A stretch of 64,000 bases of DNA from Paenibacillus jilunlii (GTDB taxonomy: Bacteria; Bacillota; Bacilli; Paenibacillales; Paenibacillaceae): assembly GCF_900102965.1 (NCBI RefSeq), contig NZ_FNGM01000003.1, positions 124,001-188,000 on the forward strand, in the 5' to 3' direction. This document shows, in pieces, positions 1 to 9,766 of the stretch. Under the pieces are notes generated by a model. The model was not told the DNA's origin and searched no databases. It saw only the letters and a program-made list of their open reading frames with translations. Numbering within the stretch: position 1 is the first letter of the stretch; each line of letters opens with the position of its first letter. A program made the translations under genes and the position numbers.

Positions 1-1268
1 CAGAGTGGAACAACCTGGTATACCGGGGATTGTGGAAGGAAGCGCTGGAGCGGCTGCACAAGACGAACAATTTCCCCGAATTCACCGGCAGCATCTGTCC
101 TGCGCCTTGTGAAGGCTCTTGTACCGTCGGTCTGATCGGTCAGCCCGTTACGATCAAGACCATTGAGCTGGCGATTATTGATAAAGGTTTCGAGGAAGGC
201 TGGGTGGTACCAAATCCGCCGGAGAAACGGACGGGCAAAACGGTTGCCATCGTCGGCTCCGGACCAGCCGGTCTTGCTGCGGCTGCACAACTGAACAAAG
301 CCGGGCATACCGTGACGGTATTTGAGCGCAGCGACCGCATTGGCGGATTGCTGACCTATGGCATTCCAACAATGAAGCTGGATAAACGGGTGGTTCAGCG
401 CCGGGTGGACCTGCTGGCTGCTGAAGGTGTGAAGTTTGTAGTGAACACCGAAATCGGCAAGGACATCCCCGCCCAGCAGCTGGTCGATGAGTATGATGCA
501 GTGGTTCTGTGCGGTGGTGCGACCAAGGCCCGCCGTTTCAACGTAGAAGGCAGTGAACTAAATGGCGTTATGTACGCGATGGATTATTTGAATGGGACCA
601 TCAAGAGCTACCTCAATTCCAATCTGGAAGACGGGAACTTTGTGTCTGCGGCAGGCAAGGATGTCATTGTGCTTGGCGGCGGCGACACCGGCTCTGACTG
701 TGTAGCGACCGCTCTGCGTCATGGATGCAGCAGTATTACCCAGTTCGGAACGCATGACAAGGCACCGTTGGAACGTGATCCCATTGCGAATCCGTGGCCG
801 CAATTCCCGAATGTGTATACACTGGATTATGCGCAGCAGGAAGCCAAGGCTGTCTTCGGCGATGATCCCCGTCAATTTTCCATCATGACTACCAAATTTG
901 TTGGTGATGAAGATGGCAACTTGAAGGAGCTTCACACCGTTCAAATCCAACGTATGGTGGATGAAACCGGTCGCAAGATCTATCAGCCGATTCCTGGAAC
1001 CGAGGCGGTATATCCGGCACAGCTTGCGCTGATCGCCATTGGCTTCGATGGACCGGAGCAGGATATTATTGAGGAGCTGAAGCTTGACACGGACCGCCGC
1101 AGCAACGTGAAAGCCCGCTATGGCAAGTTCAATACCAATGTGGATAAAGTGTTTGCTGCCGGAGATATGCGCCGCGGGCAGAGCCTGGTGGTGTGGGCGA
1201 TCAATGAAGGGCGCGAAGCCGCACGTGAAGTGGATAAATATTTGATGGGCTCGACTGTTCTGGTCTAA
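1..1268 (+). CDS. gltD: Glutamate synthase [NADPH] small chain (5' end outside window)
   Basis: This is the C-terminal ~421 residues of GltD. The reading frame is open from base 3, so about 70 N-terminal residues of the usual ~490 lie upstream. GltD transfers electrons from NADPH through FAD to the large subunit, which makes glutamate from glutamine and 2-oxoglutarate. Visible are the Cys-rich segment CPAPCEGSC of the Fe-S domain, the FAD dinucleotide fold [11 protein letters not shown], the NADPH fold [12 protein letters not shown], and the C-terminal FAD motif [14 protein letters not shown]. gltB would be expected just upstream. A strong terminator follows the stop codon. Confidence 0.96.
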   Translation, partial: EWNNLVYRGLWKEALERLHKTNNFPEFTGSICPAPCEGSCTVGLIGQPVTIKTIELAIIDKGFEEGWVVPNPPEKRTGKTVAIVGSGPAGLAAAAQLNKAGHTVTVFERSDRIGGLLTYGIPTMKLDKRVVQRRVDLLAAEGVKFVVNTEIGKDIPAQQLVDEYDAVVLCGGATKARRFNVEGSELNGVMYAMDYLNGTIKSYLNSNLEDGNFVSAAGKDVIVLGGGDTGSDCVATALRHGCSSITQFGTHDKAPLERDPIANPWPQFPNVYTLDYAQQEAKAVFGDDPRQFSIMTTKFVGDEDGNLKELHTVQIQRMVDETGRKIYQPIPGTEAVYPAQLALIAIGFDGPEQDIIEELKLDTDRRSNVKARYGKFNTNVDKVFAAGDMRRGQSLVVWAINEGREAAREVDKYLMGSTVLV

Positions 1269-1286
1269 GCCCGATATTGCAAACCA

Positions 1287-1328
1287 AAAGCCGTCTCCCC
1301 CGCTATATGCGGTTGAGACGGCTTTTTA
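1287..1328 (+). terminator. Rho-independent terminator of gltD
   Basis: The arms AAAAGCCGTCTC and GAGACGGCTTTT form a perfect stem followed by T residues, 20-60 bp after the gltD stop. The symmetric A and T ends mean it may also end transcripts coming from the other strand, although the chemoreceptor gene ends further downstream. Confidence 0.9.
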
Positions 1329-1398
1329 ATGTTGCTATATAAAGGGTTGTTCTATTAGCTCTTACTTCACTCTTAAGTGTGTCAGGAGAGACGTGAGG

Positions 1399-3396
1399 CT
1401 ACTCCTCAAGCTTAAAGCGTTCAATTTTGTGCTGCAGGTCGGCAGCCATTTTGGACAGCTCAGTTGAGGAAGCGGAGATCTGCTCCATTGAAGCCAGCTG
1501 CTGTTCCGTCGCTGCCGTAACGTTCTGGAAGGCATCGGAAGTCGAACGTGAGATGTTGGAGACCTCCTGCACAGAAGCTGCAACCTCTTGCGCACCGGCC
1601 GACATTTGTTCGGTGATGGCAGAAATGTCATGGATCTGGCCGTTGATTTTTGCGGTAGACTGTTCGATGCTGATGAAAGCCTCTTTGGCTTCAGTGGTGA
1701 CCTGAATGCCAAGCTCTACATCGGCAGCCACGCTGACGTGAATGGCTTGATAAGTGCGGTCAATGAGCCCGGTCATCTGCTCAATGATGTCCTGGATATT
1801 TCCGGCGGTTGTCTTCGACTGATCCGCCAGCTTGCGTACCTCTGAAGCTACCACTGCAAATCCCCGGCCGTGTTCTCCGGCCCTTGCAGCTTCGATGCCC
1901 GCGTTCAATGAGAGCAGGTTGGTCTGGACGGCAATATTGGAAATGGCGCTGCTCATCTCCGATACTTGACTGTTCAATCCATTCAACTGGCTGATCAGCT
2001 CGGAGGATTGATGGGTAGATTGGCGGATCGCATCCATTTGAAGGCTCATCTGTTCAATTTTCCGGCTGCCTGTTGATACGTCAGCTTCGGTGTCCGATGA
2101 GGAATCAACGATGGAGGCGGCAGCCTCGGCAATTTTTTGGATGCCGGAGGACATTTCTTCCATCGCCCGGGCAGTTTCTGCCATAGCAGCGGTTTGGGTC
2201 TCGGCTTCCGTTGAGGAATCCTGCACCAGCTCGGCAACATAACCTGTAGCCCTGGAGTTTTCTTCTGTTGTAGCGGTCAATTGCTGGCTTGAAGAAGCTA
2301 GCATGCCGGATGTATCCGAGATATCCACAACGATATTCCGGAGTGAGCCAACCATGAGATTATAGTTCTGGGCCAGCTGGCCGATCTCGTCGGTTCGGTT
2401 AATCTGGATCTCTTCGTTCAGATAACCTTCGCTGACACGGCGGGCGGACCGGTTCAGGCTCAGTATGGGTCTTATGATTGCTTTGATAATAAAGAACATC
2501 ATGAGCAAGGCGATAACCAGAGCTGCGCCCAGCACGATCAGACCATTGTACAACACCGGGAGTGAAGCCTCTGAAAACTCCTCAGTGGAGAGTACACCAA
2601 CAATTTTGAACCCGGTAGTTTTGTCGGTAGTATAGTATCCGCGCATCTGCTGGCCTGTAGTTGAACTGGTGTAGGACAACGCTCCGCTGTCTTTGTCCAG
2701 CAGTTGGATTACGTCTTCAGGAACGTCTTCTCCCGCTTTTTTAACCGGATGGGATACAAACTTATGATTGCGGTCCACAACGAAAATATAGCCGTCTGTG
2801 CCAATCTTGATGCTGTTGATCAGTTCGCTCATATGACTGAGCGCAAGGCTGGTGGTGAGAGCGCCTTGGCCGTCTTTAAGTGTCTCGGATATGTATAAAT
2901 TGTAATTGCCTGTTGTCGCAGAGACAAAAGGATCAATCAAGGTAACCTTTCCAGCGTTGTCCATGGCTGCCTTATACCAGTCCCGTGTCCGGGGATCGTA
3001 CTCCTGCTTACCTGGATCGGGAGCTTTCATCCAGGCACCGCTTTTGCTTCCTAGTGTAATAATCTCAAGTTCAGGGTGCTCCTTCATGAATAAATCAATC
3101 AGCGCCCGGGTTTCCGGCTTCTTGGCTTCAATGTCAGCAGTGGTGATCTGCTGGCTGAGCTGCTGAACATTCCGTTCAGCGGCAATGATAGTTTCCGTAA
3201 TTGTTCCTTGGAGCAGCTCTACGCTGGAATGTGTAGATTCCTGCATCTTCAATTCCAATTGCTTCTTCGAACTGGAATAGGAGAAATAGCTCACAAGGAG
3301 GATGGGGATAACCAGCATCAGAGTAAAGATTAGCATCATTCGCTTCTGAAGTGATCTGGATGCGGCTTTTTGGAATAGTCGTTGAATAGTGTTCAT
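1399..3396 (-). CDS. Methyl-accepting chemotaxis protein with dCache sensor domain
   Basis: Membrane chemoreceptor of about 665 residues that would signal to the CheA-CheW complex. The frame extends further upstream, but ATG at 3396 is chosen because AAAGGGGAG sits 8-9 bases before it and the protein then begins with a normal N-terminal membrane helix. Order: TM helix (~19-41), extracytoplasmic dCache-like sensor region (~50-280) with the family pattern around TRDWYKAA, second TM (~285-311), HAMP, and a long helical signalling domain. The conserved hairpin tip reads [20 protein letters not shown]. No che or fla genes lie nearby, so it is an orphan receptor. The ligand cannot be read; dCache receptors often bind amino acids or organic acids. 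Confidence 0.95.
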   Translation of the reverse strand: MNTIQRLFQKAASRSLQKRMMLIFTLMLVIPILLVSYFSYSSSKKQLELKMQESTHSSVELLQGTITETIIAAERNVQQLSQQITTADIEAKKPETRALIDLFMKEHPELEIITLGSKSGAWMKAPDPGKQEYDPRTRDWYKAAMDNAGKVTLIDPFVSATTGNYNLYISETLKDGQGALTTSLALSHMSELINSIKIGTDGYIFVVDRNHKFVSHPVKKAGEDVPEDVIQLLDKDSGALSYTSSTTGQQMRGYYTTDKTTGFKIVGVLSTEEFSEASLPVLYNGLIVLGAALVIALLMMFFIIKAIIRPILSLNRSARRVSEGYLNEEIQINRTDEIGQLAQNYNLMVGSLRNIVVDISDTSGMLASSSQQLTATTEENSRATGYVAELVQDSSTEAETQTAAMAETARAMEEMSSGIQKIAEAAASIVDSSSDTEADVSTGSRKIEQMSLQMDAIRQSTHQSSELISQLNGLNSQVSEMSSAISNIAVQTNLLSLNAGIEAARAGEHGRGFAVVASEVRKLADQSKTTAGNIQDIIEQMTGLIDRTYQAIHVSVAADVELGIQVTTEAKEAFISIEQSTAKINGQIHDISAITEQMSAGAQEVAASVQEVSNISRSTSDAFQNVTAATEQQLASMEQISASSTELSKMAADLQHKIERFKLEE

Positions 3397-3567
3397 AGTA
3401 GTGTCTCCCCTTTGGATGCGGTGAAAATGATCGCTCAATCTCTTCGCAGCCTTTCTTTGATAAACTCTATTGATATATTCGGTTGATTGACACATTAATT
3501 TCATATCTAATACGCTAGATAAGAAATATTTAATTTGTGCATTGCTTTTTATAAAAACGTTAGAAGC

Positions 3568-3596
3568 TTGACGCAGCTCCGAAAATCGTATAGATT
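3568..3596 (+). promoter_or_regulatory. Sigma-A type promoter of the proS leader
   Basis: TTGACG (3568-3573) and TAGATT (3591-3596) are separated by 17 bp. The site lies directly upstream of the T-box leader and would start transcription near 3603. An alternative -10, TATAGA, overlaps with a 15 bp spacer. Confidence 0.6.
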
Positions 3597-3602
3597 AGAA
3601 AC

Positions 3603-3842
3603 ACTATTTATACCGAACAGCATTGACCGAGGATCTATGTTTCAAGATCGTTAGTACAGAGAAGGGATTCACCGGCTGAAAGGTCCCTCACAGAACGAGA
3701 GAAGCATATCCTGCCTTGGAAGCTGCAGCATCCCATGCTGCCGGAATCGGCCGTTATCCGAATGGAGGACTGTAGGTTAAAGAGCGGCAGTCGAAACAGG
3801 GTGGTAACACGGCACATTCGTCCCTGACGGATGTGCTTTTTT
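3603..3842 (+). promoter_or_regulatory. T-box riboswitch leader of proS (tRNA-Pro sensing)
   Basis: An untranslated leader of ~240 nt precedes prolyl-tRNA synthetase. The T-box antiterminator motif AGGGTGGTAACACGG is at 3798-3812. It is directly followed by a terminator hairpin whose arms are GCACATTCGTC (3812-3822) and GACGGATGTGC (3826-3836), then six T. Upstream, CCGGCTGAAAGG in a hairpin near 3669-3690 resembles the apical part of Stem I, and AGTA occurs near 3652. In known T-boxes, uncharged cognate tRNA pairs with the specifier codon and the T-box to favour antitermination. The specifier codon was not assigned with certainty; CC-containing triplets occur in the 3' half of the leader. 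Confidence 0.9.
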
Positions 3843-3897
3843 GTGTTCAGTTTAGGCACTGTATTTCACTTAATTTACTGAAGAGAGGCTGATTACT

Positions 3898-5610
3898 ATG
3901 CGCCAAAGCAATCTGTTGGCAACCACCCTGCGGGAAGCGCCTGCGGAGGCGGAGACCGTTAACCACCAGCTGCTGCTGCGTGCCGGATATATCCGCCAGC
4001 TGGCAGCCGGAATTTACACTTATCTGCCCCTGGGGCGGAGGGTGCTGCGTAAGATTGAAGCTATCGTGCGGGAGGAAATGGACGCCGCCGGTGCGCAGGA
4101 AATGCTGATGCCTTCCATGCAGCCCGCAGAGCTGTGGAAGGCATCGGAGCGCTATGAAGTCTACGGTAAAGAACTGATGAAGCTGAACGACCGTCATGAC
4201 CGTGAATTTGTGCTGGGGCCAACCCATGAAGAGGTGATCACGTCGTTAATGCGGGGGGAGGTCAGCTCGTACCGGAAATTGCCAGTTACCGTCTATCAGA
4301 TCGGGACCAAGTTCCGCGATGAACGCCGTCCCCGTTCCGGATTGATGCGGGGCAGAGAGTTCCTGATGAAAGACGCTTACTCCTTTGACACCGGCTGGGA
4401 AGGGCTGGATGATACATATAGCAGGATGTACAAGGCGTATCAGCGGATTTTTGAGCGCTGCGGTCTTGTCTACCGGGCGGTGCAAGCCGATGCCGGGGCA
4501 ATAGGAGGCGAAGGGGAAACCCATGAATTCATGGCCATATCGGGCATAGGCGAGGATACGATTGCGGTATGTTCTGCATGTGATTATGCCGCTAACTTAG
4601 AGCAGGCTGAAGTGCATACAGGGGCGGAGGCGGTGCAGCGGAACGTCAGCAATCTGCCTGCTGCCGAGAAATTCCACACCCCAGGGATCCGTACGGTTGA
4701 GCAGCTGGAGCAGGAGCTGCGGATCGCTCCGGAGCAGGTGATCAAGACATTGATCTATCAAGGGGGCGGCCAAGTATTTGCCGTACTCGTACGCGGGGAT
4801 CATGAGGTCAATGAGGTCAAGGTCCGGAACTATATCGGAGCCAGTGAAATTGCTCTTGCAGATTCTGGGACTGTACGGGCTGCGGCCTCCGTTGAGAGCG
4901 GTTTTGTTGGACCAGTCGGACTATCATTGACTCTGCTGGCAGATAGGGCGGTAGCTGCAATGACTTCCGGGATTACCGGAGCCGGAGAGCGGGACTTCCA
5001 CCTGCGAGATGTGGTGCCTGGCCGGGATTTCACTCTGGAACACGTGGCGGATTTCCGCACCGCGGAGGAAGGAGGGACCTGTCCTGTTTGCGGGGAAGGC
5101 GTCCTTCATTTTGAACAAGGGATTGAGATCGGGCATATTTTCAAGCTGGGGACGAAATACAGCGAGAAGCTGGGGGCTACTGTTCTGGATGCCGCCGGGC
5201 AGAGCAACCCGGTGATTATGGGCTGCTACGGTATCGGAATTTCGCGTCTGATGGCTGCGGTGGCGGAGCAGAACAGCGATGGGCAGGGGCTTATCTGGCC
5301 TGCGGCATTGGCGCCTTACCGGGTTCATATCCTGCAAATGTCGGTGCAAGACGAGGTGCAGACAGCGGCTGCGGAAGCTCTGTATGAACAGCTGTCCAAG
5401 CTAGGAGTAGAGACGCTGCTGGACGACAGGGATGAACGCGCAGGCGTCAAGTTCAAAGACTCGGCTCTGATGGGGATACCCGTTGCCATTGTTGTGGGCA
5501 AGGCTGCAGCCGGGGGGAAAGTGGAATATTTGGACCGGAGATCGGACAGCAAAGAGGTCATTGACATCACAGAAGCGGTATCGCGGGTTACTTCCGGGCA
5601 GAACGGCTGA
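3898..5610 (+). CDS. proS: Prolyl-tRNA synthetase
   Basis: Charges tRNA-Pro with proline in the cytoplasm. The 570 residues match the bacterial-type ProS, which carries an editing insertion. Class II motif 2 is seen in FRDERRPRSGLMRGREF (~140-156). The INS editing domain occupies ~235-385, motif 3 is GCYGIGISRLMAA near 442, and an anticodon-binding domain ends the protein. ATG at 3898 follows GAAGAGAGG at a normal distance. Expression is expected to rise when proline is limiting, through the T-box leader. No clear terminator separates it from topB. Confidence 0.97.
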   Translation: MRQSNLLATTLREAPAEAETVNHQLLLRAGYIRQLAAGIYTYLPLGRRVLRKIEAIVREEMDAAGAQEMLMPSMQPAELWKASERYEVYGKELMKLNDRHDREFVLGPTHEEVITSLMRGEVSSYRKLPVTVYQIGTKFRDERRPRSGLMRGREFLMKDAYSFDTGWEGLDDTYSRMYKAYQRIFERCGLVYRAVQADAGAIGGEGETHEFMAISGIGEDTIAVCSACDYAANLEQAEVHTGAEAVQRNVSNLPAAEKFHTPGIRTVEQLEQELRIAPEQVIKTLIYQGGGQVFAVLVRGDHEVNEVKVRNYIGASEIALADSGTVRAAASVESGFVGPVGLSLTLLADRAVAAMTSGITGAGERDFHLRDVVPGRDFTLEHVADFRTAEEGGTCPVCGEGVLHFEQGIEIGHIFKLGTKYSEKLGATVLDAAGQSNPVIMGCYGIGISRLMAAVAEQNSDGQGLIWPAALAPYRVHILQMSVQDEVQTAAAEALYEQLSKLGVETLLDDRDERAGVKFKDSALMGIPVAIVVGKAAAGGKVEYLDRRSDSKEVIDITEAVSRVTSGQNG

Positions 5611-5656
5611 GGGGGTAAAGTTTCCGGAATACGTTAAAAAGTCGCGGAGTTGATGG

Positions 5657-5662
5657 TATAAT
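5657..5662 (+). promoter_or_regulatory. Possible -10 box for topB
   Basis: A perfect TATAAT lies 49 bp before the topB start. The hexamer 17 bp upstream (TTAAAA, 5634-5639) is a weak -35, so promoter strength is uncertain. Confidence 0.4.
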
Positions 5663-5710
5663 AGACTACTGGACGTATTTTGGAAGATTGAGGCTAAGGA
5701 GCGATACTTT

Positions 5711-7999
5711 TTGAAGACACTTATTATTGCGGAGAAACCGGATATGGGGCGGAATATCGCCGCCGCAATAGAACCGAAAGCCAAAAACTACCGTTCTTAT
5801 CTGGAAGGCGAGCAGTATATCATTACCTGGGCCATAGGTCATCTGATCGGTCTGGCCGAACCGGAAGCATATGATTCAAAGTACAAGAAGTGGAACATTA
5901 ACGACCTGCCGATCATTCCCGAGGAGTTCAAGCTGGTGCCGAATGCGCGTACGCTGGATCAGCTGAAGGTGATTGGAGAGCTGGCAAAACGCAGCGATCT
6001 GCTGGTGAATTCCTGTGACGCCGGGCGCGAAGGGCAGCATATCTTTTCGCTGATTCAGCGGCACCTGAAGCTCAGCCAGCCTGTGAAGCGCCTGTGGATA
6101 TCTGACCTGACCCCGGAAACCATCCGCAAAGGATTTCAGGAGCTGAAGGACGGATCGGAATATGAGAATTTGACCAAAGCCGCCAAGGCGCGCAGTGAGG
6201 CGGATTGGCTGATTGGGATGAATGGCTCGCGTGCGTTCACCACCAAGCATAATGTGCTGCTCTCGGTCGGCCGGGTGCAGACCCCTGTGCTTGCGCTGAT
6301 TTACGACCGGCAGAAGACGATTGAAGCCTTCTCCTCGCTGAAATTTTTTGAAGTTGAAGGGCATTTTACCCAGAATGAAGTGGTCTACAAAGGGATGTGG
6401 CAGGGGGAGCGGATGACTGACGGTGCCAAGGCTGAAGCGCTCGCTGCCAAAGTCAAGGGCAAGCCGGCCAGAATCGCATCCTATGAGGTGAAGGTGACCA
6501 AGGAATATCCGAACAAGCTGTATGACTTGACGCTGCTGCAGCGGGAAGCGAACGGCAAATATGCTTTTTCGGCTAAAAAAACGCTTGATCTCGCCCAGGC
6601 GCTTTATGAGAAGCATAAGGTGATTTCCTATCCGCGCACCAACTCAAACTATGTCACCGAACAGAATATCCCGGAAATGCATAAAACGCTCTCTGCGCTT
6701 CAGGGTACCACCTATGACGAATGGGTCAAAGGGGCCAACCGGAATCTGGTGCACAAAGGCAACAAATTCATCTGCAACCCTGCCAAGGTTGAGGATCACC
6801 ATGCCATCCTGCCGACGAACCGCAAAGCATCCGGATTGAGCGCCGATGAGGCCAAGCTCTATGATCTCATAGTCCGCCGGTTTCTCTCGCAGTTCTATCC
6901 GGCTGCTGAGTATAAGGTGCACACGGTTATTACTGAGGTGGAAGGCGAAAACTTCAAGACAACGGTCAAGGAGCTTCTGAGTCTGGGCTGGAAGGTCATC
7001 TACGGCGACCAGAAGAAGGAGAAGAAGCCTGCCAAGGGCAAAGGCAAGGAGGAAGACGAGGAAGAGGAAATTGAGGTCAATGAGCCTTTCTCCATAGATC
7101 CCAATGCCGGGGTGCTCTGCAGCGATGCCGTGGTCAAAGAAAAGGATACCCAGCCGCCCAAGCACTATACCGAGGGAACCCTCTTGAAAGCGATGGAGAG
7201 TGCCGGCAAGCAGATTGAGGATGAAGAGCTGCGCGATGCCATGAAGGATTCAGGACTGGGCACGCCGGCTACCCGGGCGGCAACCATTGAACGGCTGAAG
7301 AATGTCGGTTATGTGGAGATGCAGGGTAAAAAAATAGCCATTACCCAAAAGGGCCGGACAGCGATTGAACTGATCCGCGGTGCGGGCGTCGAGCTGCTGA
7401 CCTCGCCGGAAATGACCGGGCAGTGGGAGCGGCGCCTGAACGAAATCGCCAGAGGAACAGCTGCAGACAGCCAGTTCATGGCGAATGTGAAACGCTTCGC
7501 CTCTATGATTGTGGATAAGGTCCGGGTGCAGTCCCGGGCGGACAGAACCTCCTTCGAAGGCGAGACGCCTTCGCTCCGCGGCGGAGCCAAAGGACGGAGT
7601 GCCGCTGGTTCCGGCAAGCCGGGCGAAAAACCCGCGCCAAGGAAGCGCAGCGGGGAAGAAGGAAGCACAGCTGCCGTGAAGCCTGCCCGCAGCAGGCAGG
7701 CTTCAGCCGGGAATGCAGCGGATGCCGGCCCCAGGATCATTGGAGCCTGCCCGCGTCCGGGCTGCGGCGGCATGATTTTTATGGGCCGCAAAGGTTATGG
7801 CTGCTCCCATTACAAGGAAGGCTGCAAATTCGTCATCTGGAAAGAAACGTATGGCCGGACGCTTACCGATGCCCAGGTGAAGGCGCTGATCGAGAAAGGG
7901 AAGACCGGCAAGCTGAAGCTCACTGCAGAGGATGGCTCACCGCTGGAGGGCAAGCTGGTGCTGAAGAGCAGCGACACCGGACAGCTCGGGATTGAGTAA
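5711..7999 (+). CDS. topB: DNA topoisomerase III (type IA)
   Basis: Type IA topoisomerase that passes single strands and resolves linked DNA. TTG at 5711 is the start, with AAGGAG at 5697-5702. The N-terminal TOPRIM domain shows IIAEKPDMGRNIA and CDAGREGQ. The active-site Tyr is Y307 in SYPRTNSNYV. The usual four-domain core runs to ~residue 610 and includes an acidic/lysine-rich insertion (~437-455). A basic Ala/Arg/Ser-rich linker (~615-675) then leads to a C4 zinc ribbon (C-x4-C ... C-x5-C, ~680-706). At 762 residues it is slightly longer than the core family because of this tail. A strong terminator follows. Confidence 0.95.
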   Translation: MKTLIIAEKPDMGRNIAAAIEPKAKNYRSYLEGEQYIITWAIGHLIGLAEPEAYDSKYKKWNINDLPIIPEEFKLVPNARTLDQLKVIGELAKRSDLLVNSCDAGREGQHIFSLIQRHLKLSQPVKRLWISDLTPETIRKGFQELKDGSEYENLTKAAKARSEADWLIGMNGSRAFTTKHNVLLSVGRVQTPVLALIYDRQKTIEAFSSLKFFEVEGHFTQNEVVYKGMWQGERMTDGAKAEALAAKVKGKPARIASYEVKVTKEYPNKLYDLTLLQREANGKYAFSAKKTLDLAQALYEKHKVISYPRTNSNYVTEQNIPEMHKTLSALQGTTYDEWVKGANRNLVHKGNKFICNPAKVEDHHAILPTNRKASGLSADEAKLYDLIVRRFLSQFYPAAEYKVHTVITEVEGENFKTTVKELLSLGWKVIYGDQKKEKKPAKGKGKEEDEEEEIEVNEPFSIDPNAGVLCSDAVVKEKDTQPPKHYTEGTLLKAMESAGKQIEDEELRDAMKDSGLGTPATRAATIERLKNVGYVEMQGKKIAITQKGRTAIELIRGAGVELLTSPEMTGQWERRLNEIARGTAADSQFMANVKRFASMIVDKVRVQSRADRTSFEGETPSLRGGAKGRSAAGSGKPGEKPAPRKRSGEEGSTAAVKPARSRQASAGNAADAGPRIIGACPRPGCGGMIFMGRKGYGCSHYKEGCKFVIWKETYGRTLTDAQVKALIEKGKTGKLKLTAEDGSPLEGKLVLKSSDTGQLGIE

Positions 8000-8051
8000 G
8001 GTGATCCACCGCCCGCCCCGGCATGTAAAGGACGGGGTGCCCATGCCATGA

Positions 8052-8106
8052 CAAAAGAGGATGTGCCCGGCCAGCAATCATGAAGGCCGGGCACATCCTC
8101 TTTTAT
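8052..8106. terminator. Bidirectional terminator between topB and the dsbA-like gene
   Basis: A 20-bp inverted repeat (AAAAGAGGATGTGCCCGGCC and its complement) sits between converging genes. It has A and T tracts at its two ends, so it can serve both strands. Confidence 0.92.
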
Positions 8107-8145
8107 TTTAGTAAGCAGATACATTTACTTGTCCTTATCCGGCTC

Positions 8146-8880
8146 CTACCGGGCTTTAGCCAGTCCGGCATCAATCGCAGCAGTCAGACCCTCATAGGAG
8201 GAGTCAGGGAGCAGGACGCCGTCAACCATGAACTTGGGCGTGCCGTTTACTCCATAGGAGCCGGCGATTTTGAAGTCTTCCTTCACATCATACATATAGG
8301 TCTGGTTCTTAAGATCCTGCTCGAACTTGGCGTAATCAATGCCTTCGATATTCTTTTTGACGAAGTTCAGGATGAATTTCTGGGTCGCCCATATCTTGCT
8401 CTCATCCCCTTGGTTCTCGTACAGCTTATGCATATACTCCCAGAACTTCTCATTGCTCTGTTTGTAGATGGCTTCACCGGCACTGGCGGCAAGATAGGAG
8501 TCACGGTCGAGAAAGGCGTAATTCATGAAGTATAGCTGTACTTTGCCGGTATCCACATAATCCTTGATGAAGGTGTCCAGATAGGCTGCGGTCCATTTTT
8601 TGCAGGCAGGGCATTTGAAATCAGCGAATTCAATGACCTTCACCTTGGCATTTTCGCTGCCCAGATGCGGCTGCTTCTCGTATTTCAGCCCGTCAACAAC
8701 GATGGTTCCTTTGACATCCGTGTAGTTCGGGAGATCGTCGAGCTCGGCCGTTTCACTGGCGGTGCCTTTGGTTGTGACAAAGACAAGGACTCCAATGAGC
8801 AGAACGAGAACGACTCCGAGCAGCATCGGCAATAATCGTCTGTTGCCCTCTGAGGTGTTGGGATTTGCTTTCTTGTTCAT
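8146..8880 (-). CDS. DsbA-family membrane-anchored thiol-disulfide oxidoreductase (BdbD-like)
   Basis: A protein of 244 residues with one N-terminal membrane anchor (~17-37) and an extracytoplasmic thioredoxin fold with a helical insertion. The redox motif is C90-P-A-C93 in FADFKCPACKKW, and the cis-Pro loop is seen in GVNGTPKFMVDG near residue 205. It probably introduces or isomerises disulfides in secreted proteins, as BdbD does in Bacillus. The usual membrane partner (BdbC/DsbB) is not in this window. The start at 8880 follows GCAGGAGGTCAGC. A TATACT-type -10 on the minus strand (8917-8922) may drive it. Confidence 0.92.
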   Translation of the reverse strand: MNKKANPNTSEGNRRLLPMLLGVVLVLLIGVLVFVTTKGTASETAELDDLPNYTDVKGTIVVDGLKYEKQPHLGSENAKVKVIEFADFKCPACKKWTAAYLDTFIKDYVDTGKVQLYFMNYAFLDRDSYLAASAGEAIYKQSNEKFWEYMHKLYENQGDESKIWATQKFILNFVKKNIEGIDYAKFEQDLKNQTYMYDVKEDFKIAGSYGVNGTPKFMVDGVLLPDSSYEGLTAAIDAGLAKAR

Positions 8881-8977
8881 TGCTGACCTCCTGCGTGATA
8901 TGAAATCTACTCACATAGTATAATCACACCCGCAGCAGGCTGAATATGTCATTTGTAACAAGCCATGAAGAAGCGCA

Positions 8978-9730
8978 TCACCCGTGATTTTTGTACAGGG
9001 CAGCAGAGCGGATGACCGGCGGCACCTCGCTGATGGAGGTGATCGTCTGAACGGACTGCTGCATCTCGCGCTGGAGCTCAATGAGGTTGTAGAGCCATTC
9101 ATTTTGCTGCTTCAGGTAGATGCTGTTAATGCCGGCAGTCAAGGCTGGAAGCACATCCGTACGGAGGGAATTGCCGATCATCCATGTGTTTTTGCGGTCA
9201 AAGCTATGCGTGTTCAGGATATTCTCCAGTGCCTCCACATTTTTGTGCTGGCGGATGTAGATCCGGTCGTCAAAATAAACGTCAAGCTTCATTTGTTCGA
9301 TTTTGCGCTGCTGGATGGTATCATCCCCGCCGGTGTAGAGGTACAGCGCATGTCCGTCCTGCTTCAAAGTGTCCAGCGTCTCCACCATACCGGGGTAGGC
9401 CTCGACCTCCTGATCGTAGACGCTCAATCCGAGCTTCATCAGCTGTTGTTCATGATAAGGATCAGCAGGCTGATTGTATTTGGTGCAAAAGAAACGGTAG
9501 GTCGCAATGAGGGATTTCGGAAAATTATCGCTGGCGAGCCCGCTTGTGCTTACGGTTTGCACATCAATTTCTACCTGTTTGCTGCGGAATTCGGCGGTTG
9601 TCCCGCCATATTCACCAAACCATTCGGACATCAGCTCGAAATATTGCCCCAGAATAAGGTCGAAATATTTATTGCAATGCACCAGGGTGTCATCAAGATC
9701 AAAAATCACTTGCTGTGTCAAATATTTCAT
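8978..9730 (-). CDS. HAD-superfamily hydrolase
   Basis: Cytoplasmic haloacid dehalogenase-like phosphatase of 250 residues. Motif I is IFDLDDTLVH with the nucleophile and acid at D11 and D13. Motif II is in YLYTGGDD, and the C-terminal acidic motif in MIGNSLRTDVLPA. ATG at 9730 is preferred to the GTG three codons upstream because AGGAG then sits 8 bases before the start. It lies 36 bp after the winged-helix regulator gene on the same strand and is probably co-transcribed with it. The substrate is unknown; the architecture resembles phosphoglycolate-type phosphatases. Confidence 0.9.
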   Translation of the reverse strand: MKYLTQQVIFDLDDTLVHCNKYFDLILGQYFELMSEWFGEYGGTTAEFRSKQVEIDVQTVSTSGLASDNFPKSLIATYRFFCTKYNQPADPYHEQQLMKLGLSVYDQEVEAYPGMVETLDTLKQDGHALYLYTGGDDTIQQRKIEQMKLDVYFDDRIYIRQHKNVEALENILNTHSFDRKNTWMIGNSLRTDVLPALTAGINSIYLKQQNEWLYNLIELQREMQQSVQTITSISEVPPVIRSAALYKNHG

Positions 9731-9766
9731 AATGCTCACTCCTAATAAGTATCTATGTCTGAATTA

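Noticed and set aside
5876..6616. 246-codon open frame antisense to topB
   Set aside because: It lies inside the TOPRIM and core domains of topB, with no ribosome site or family features.
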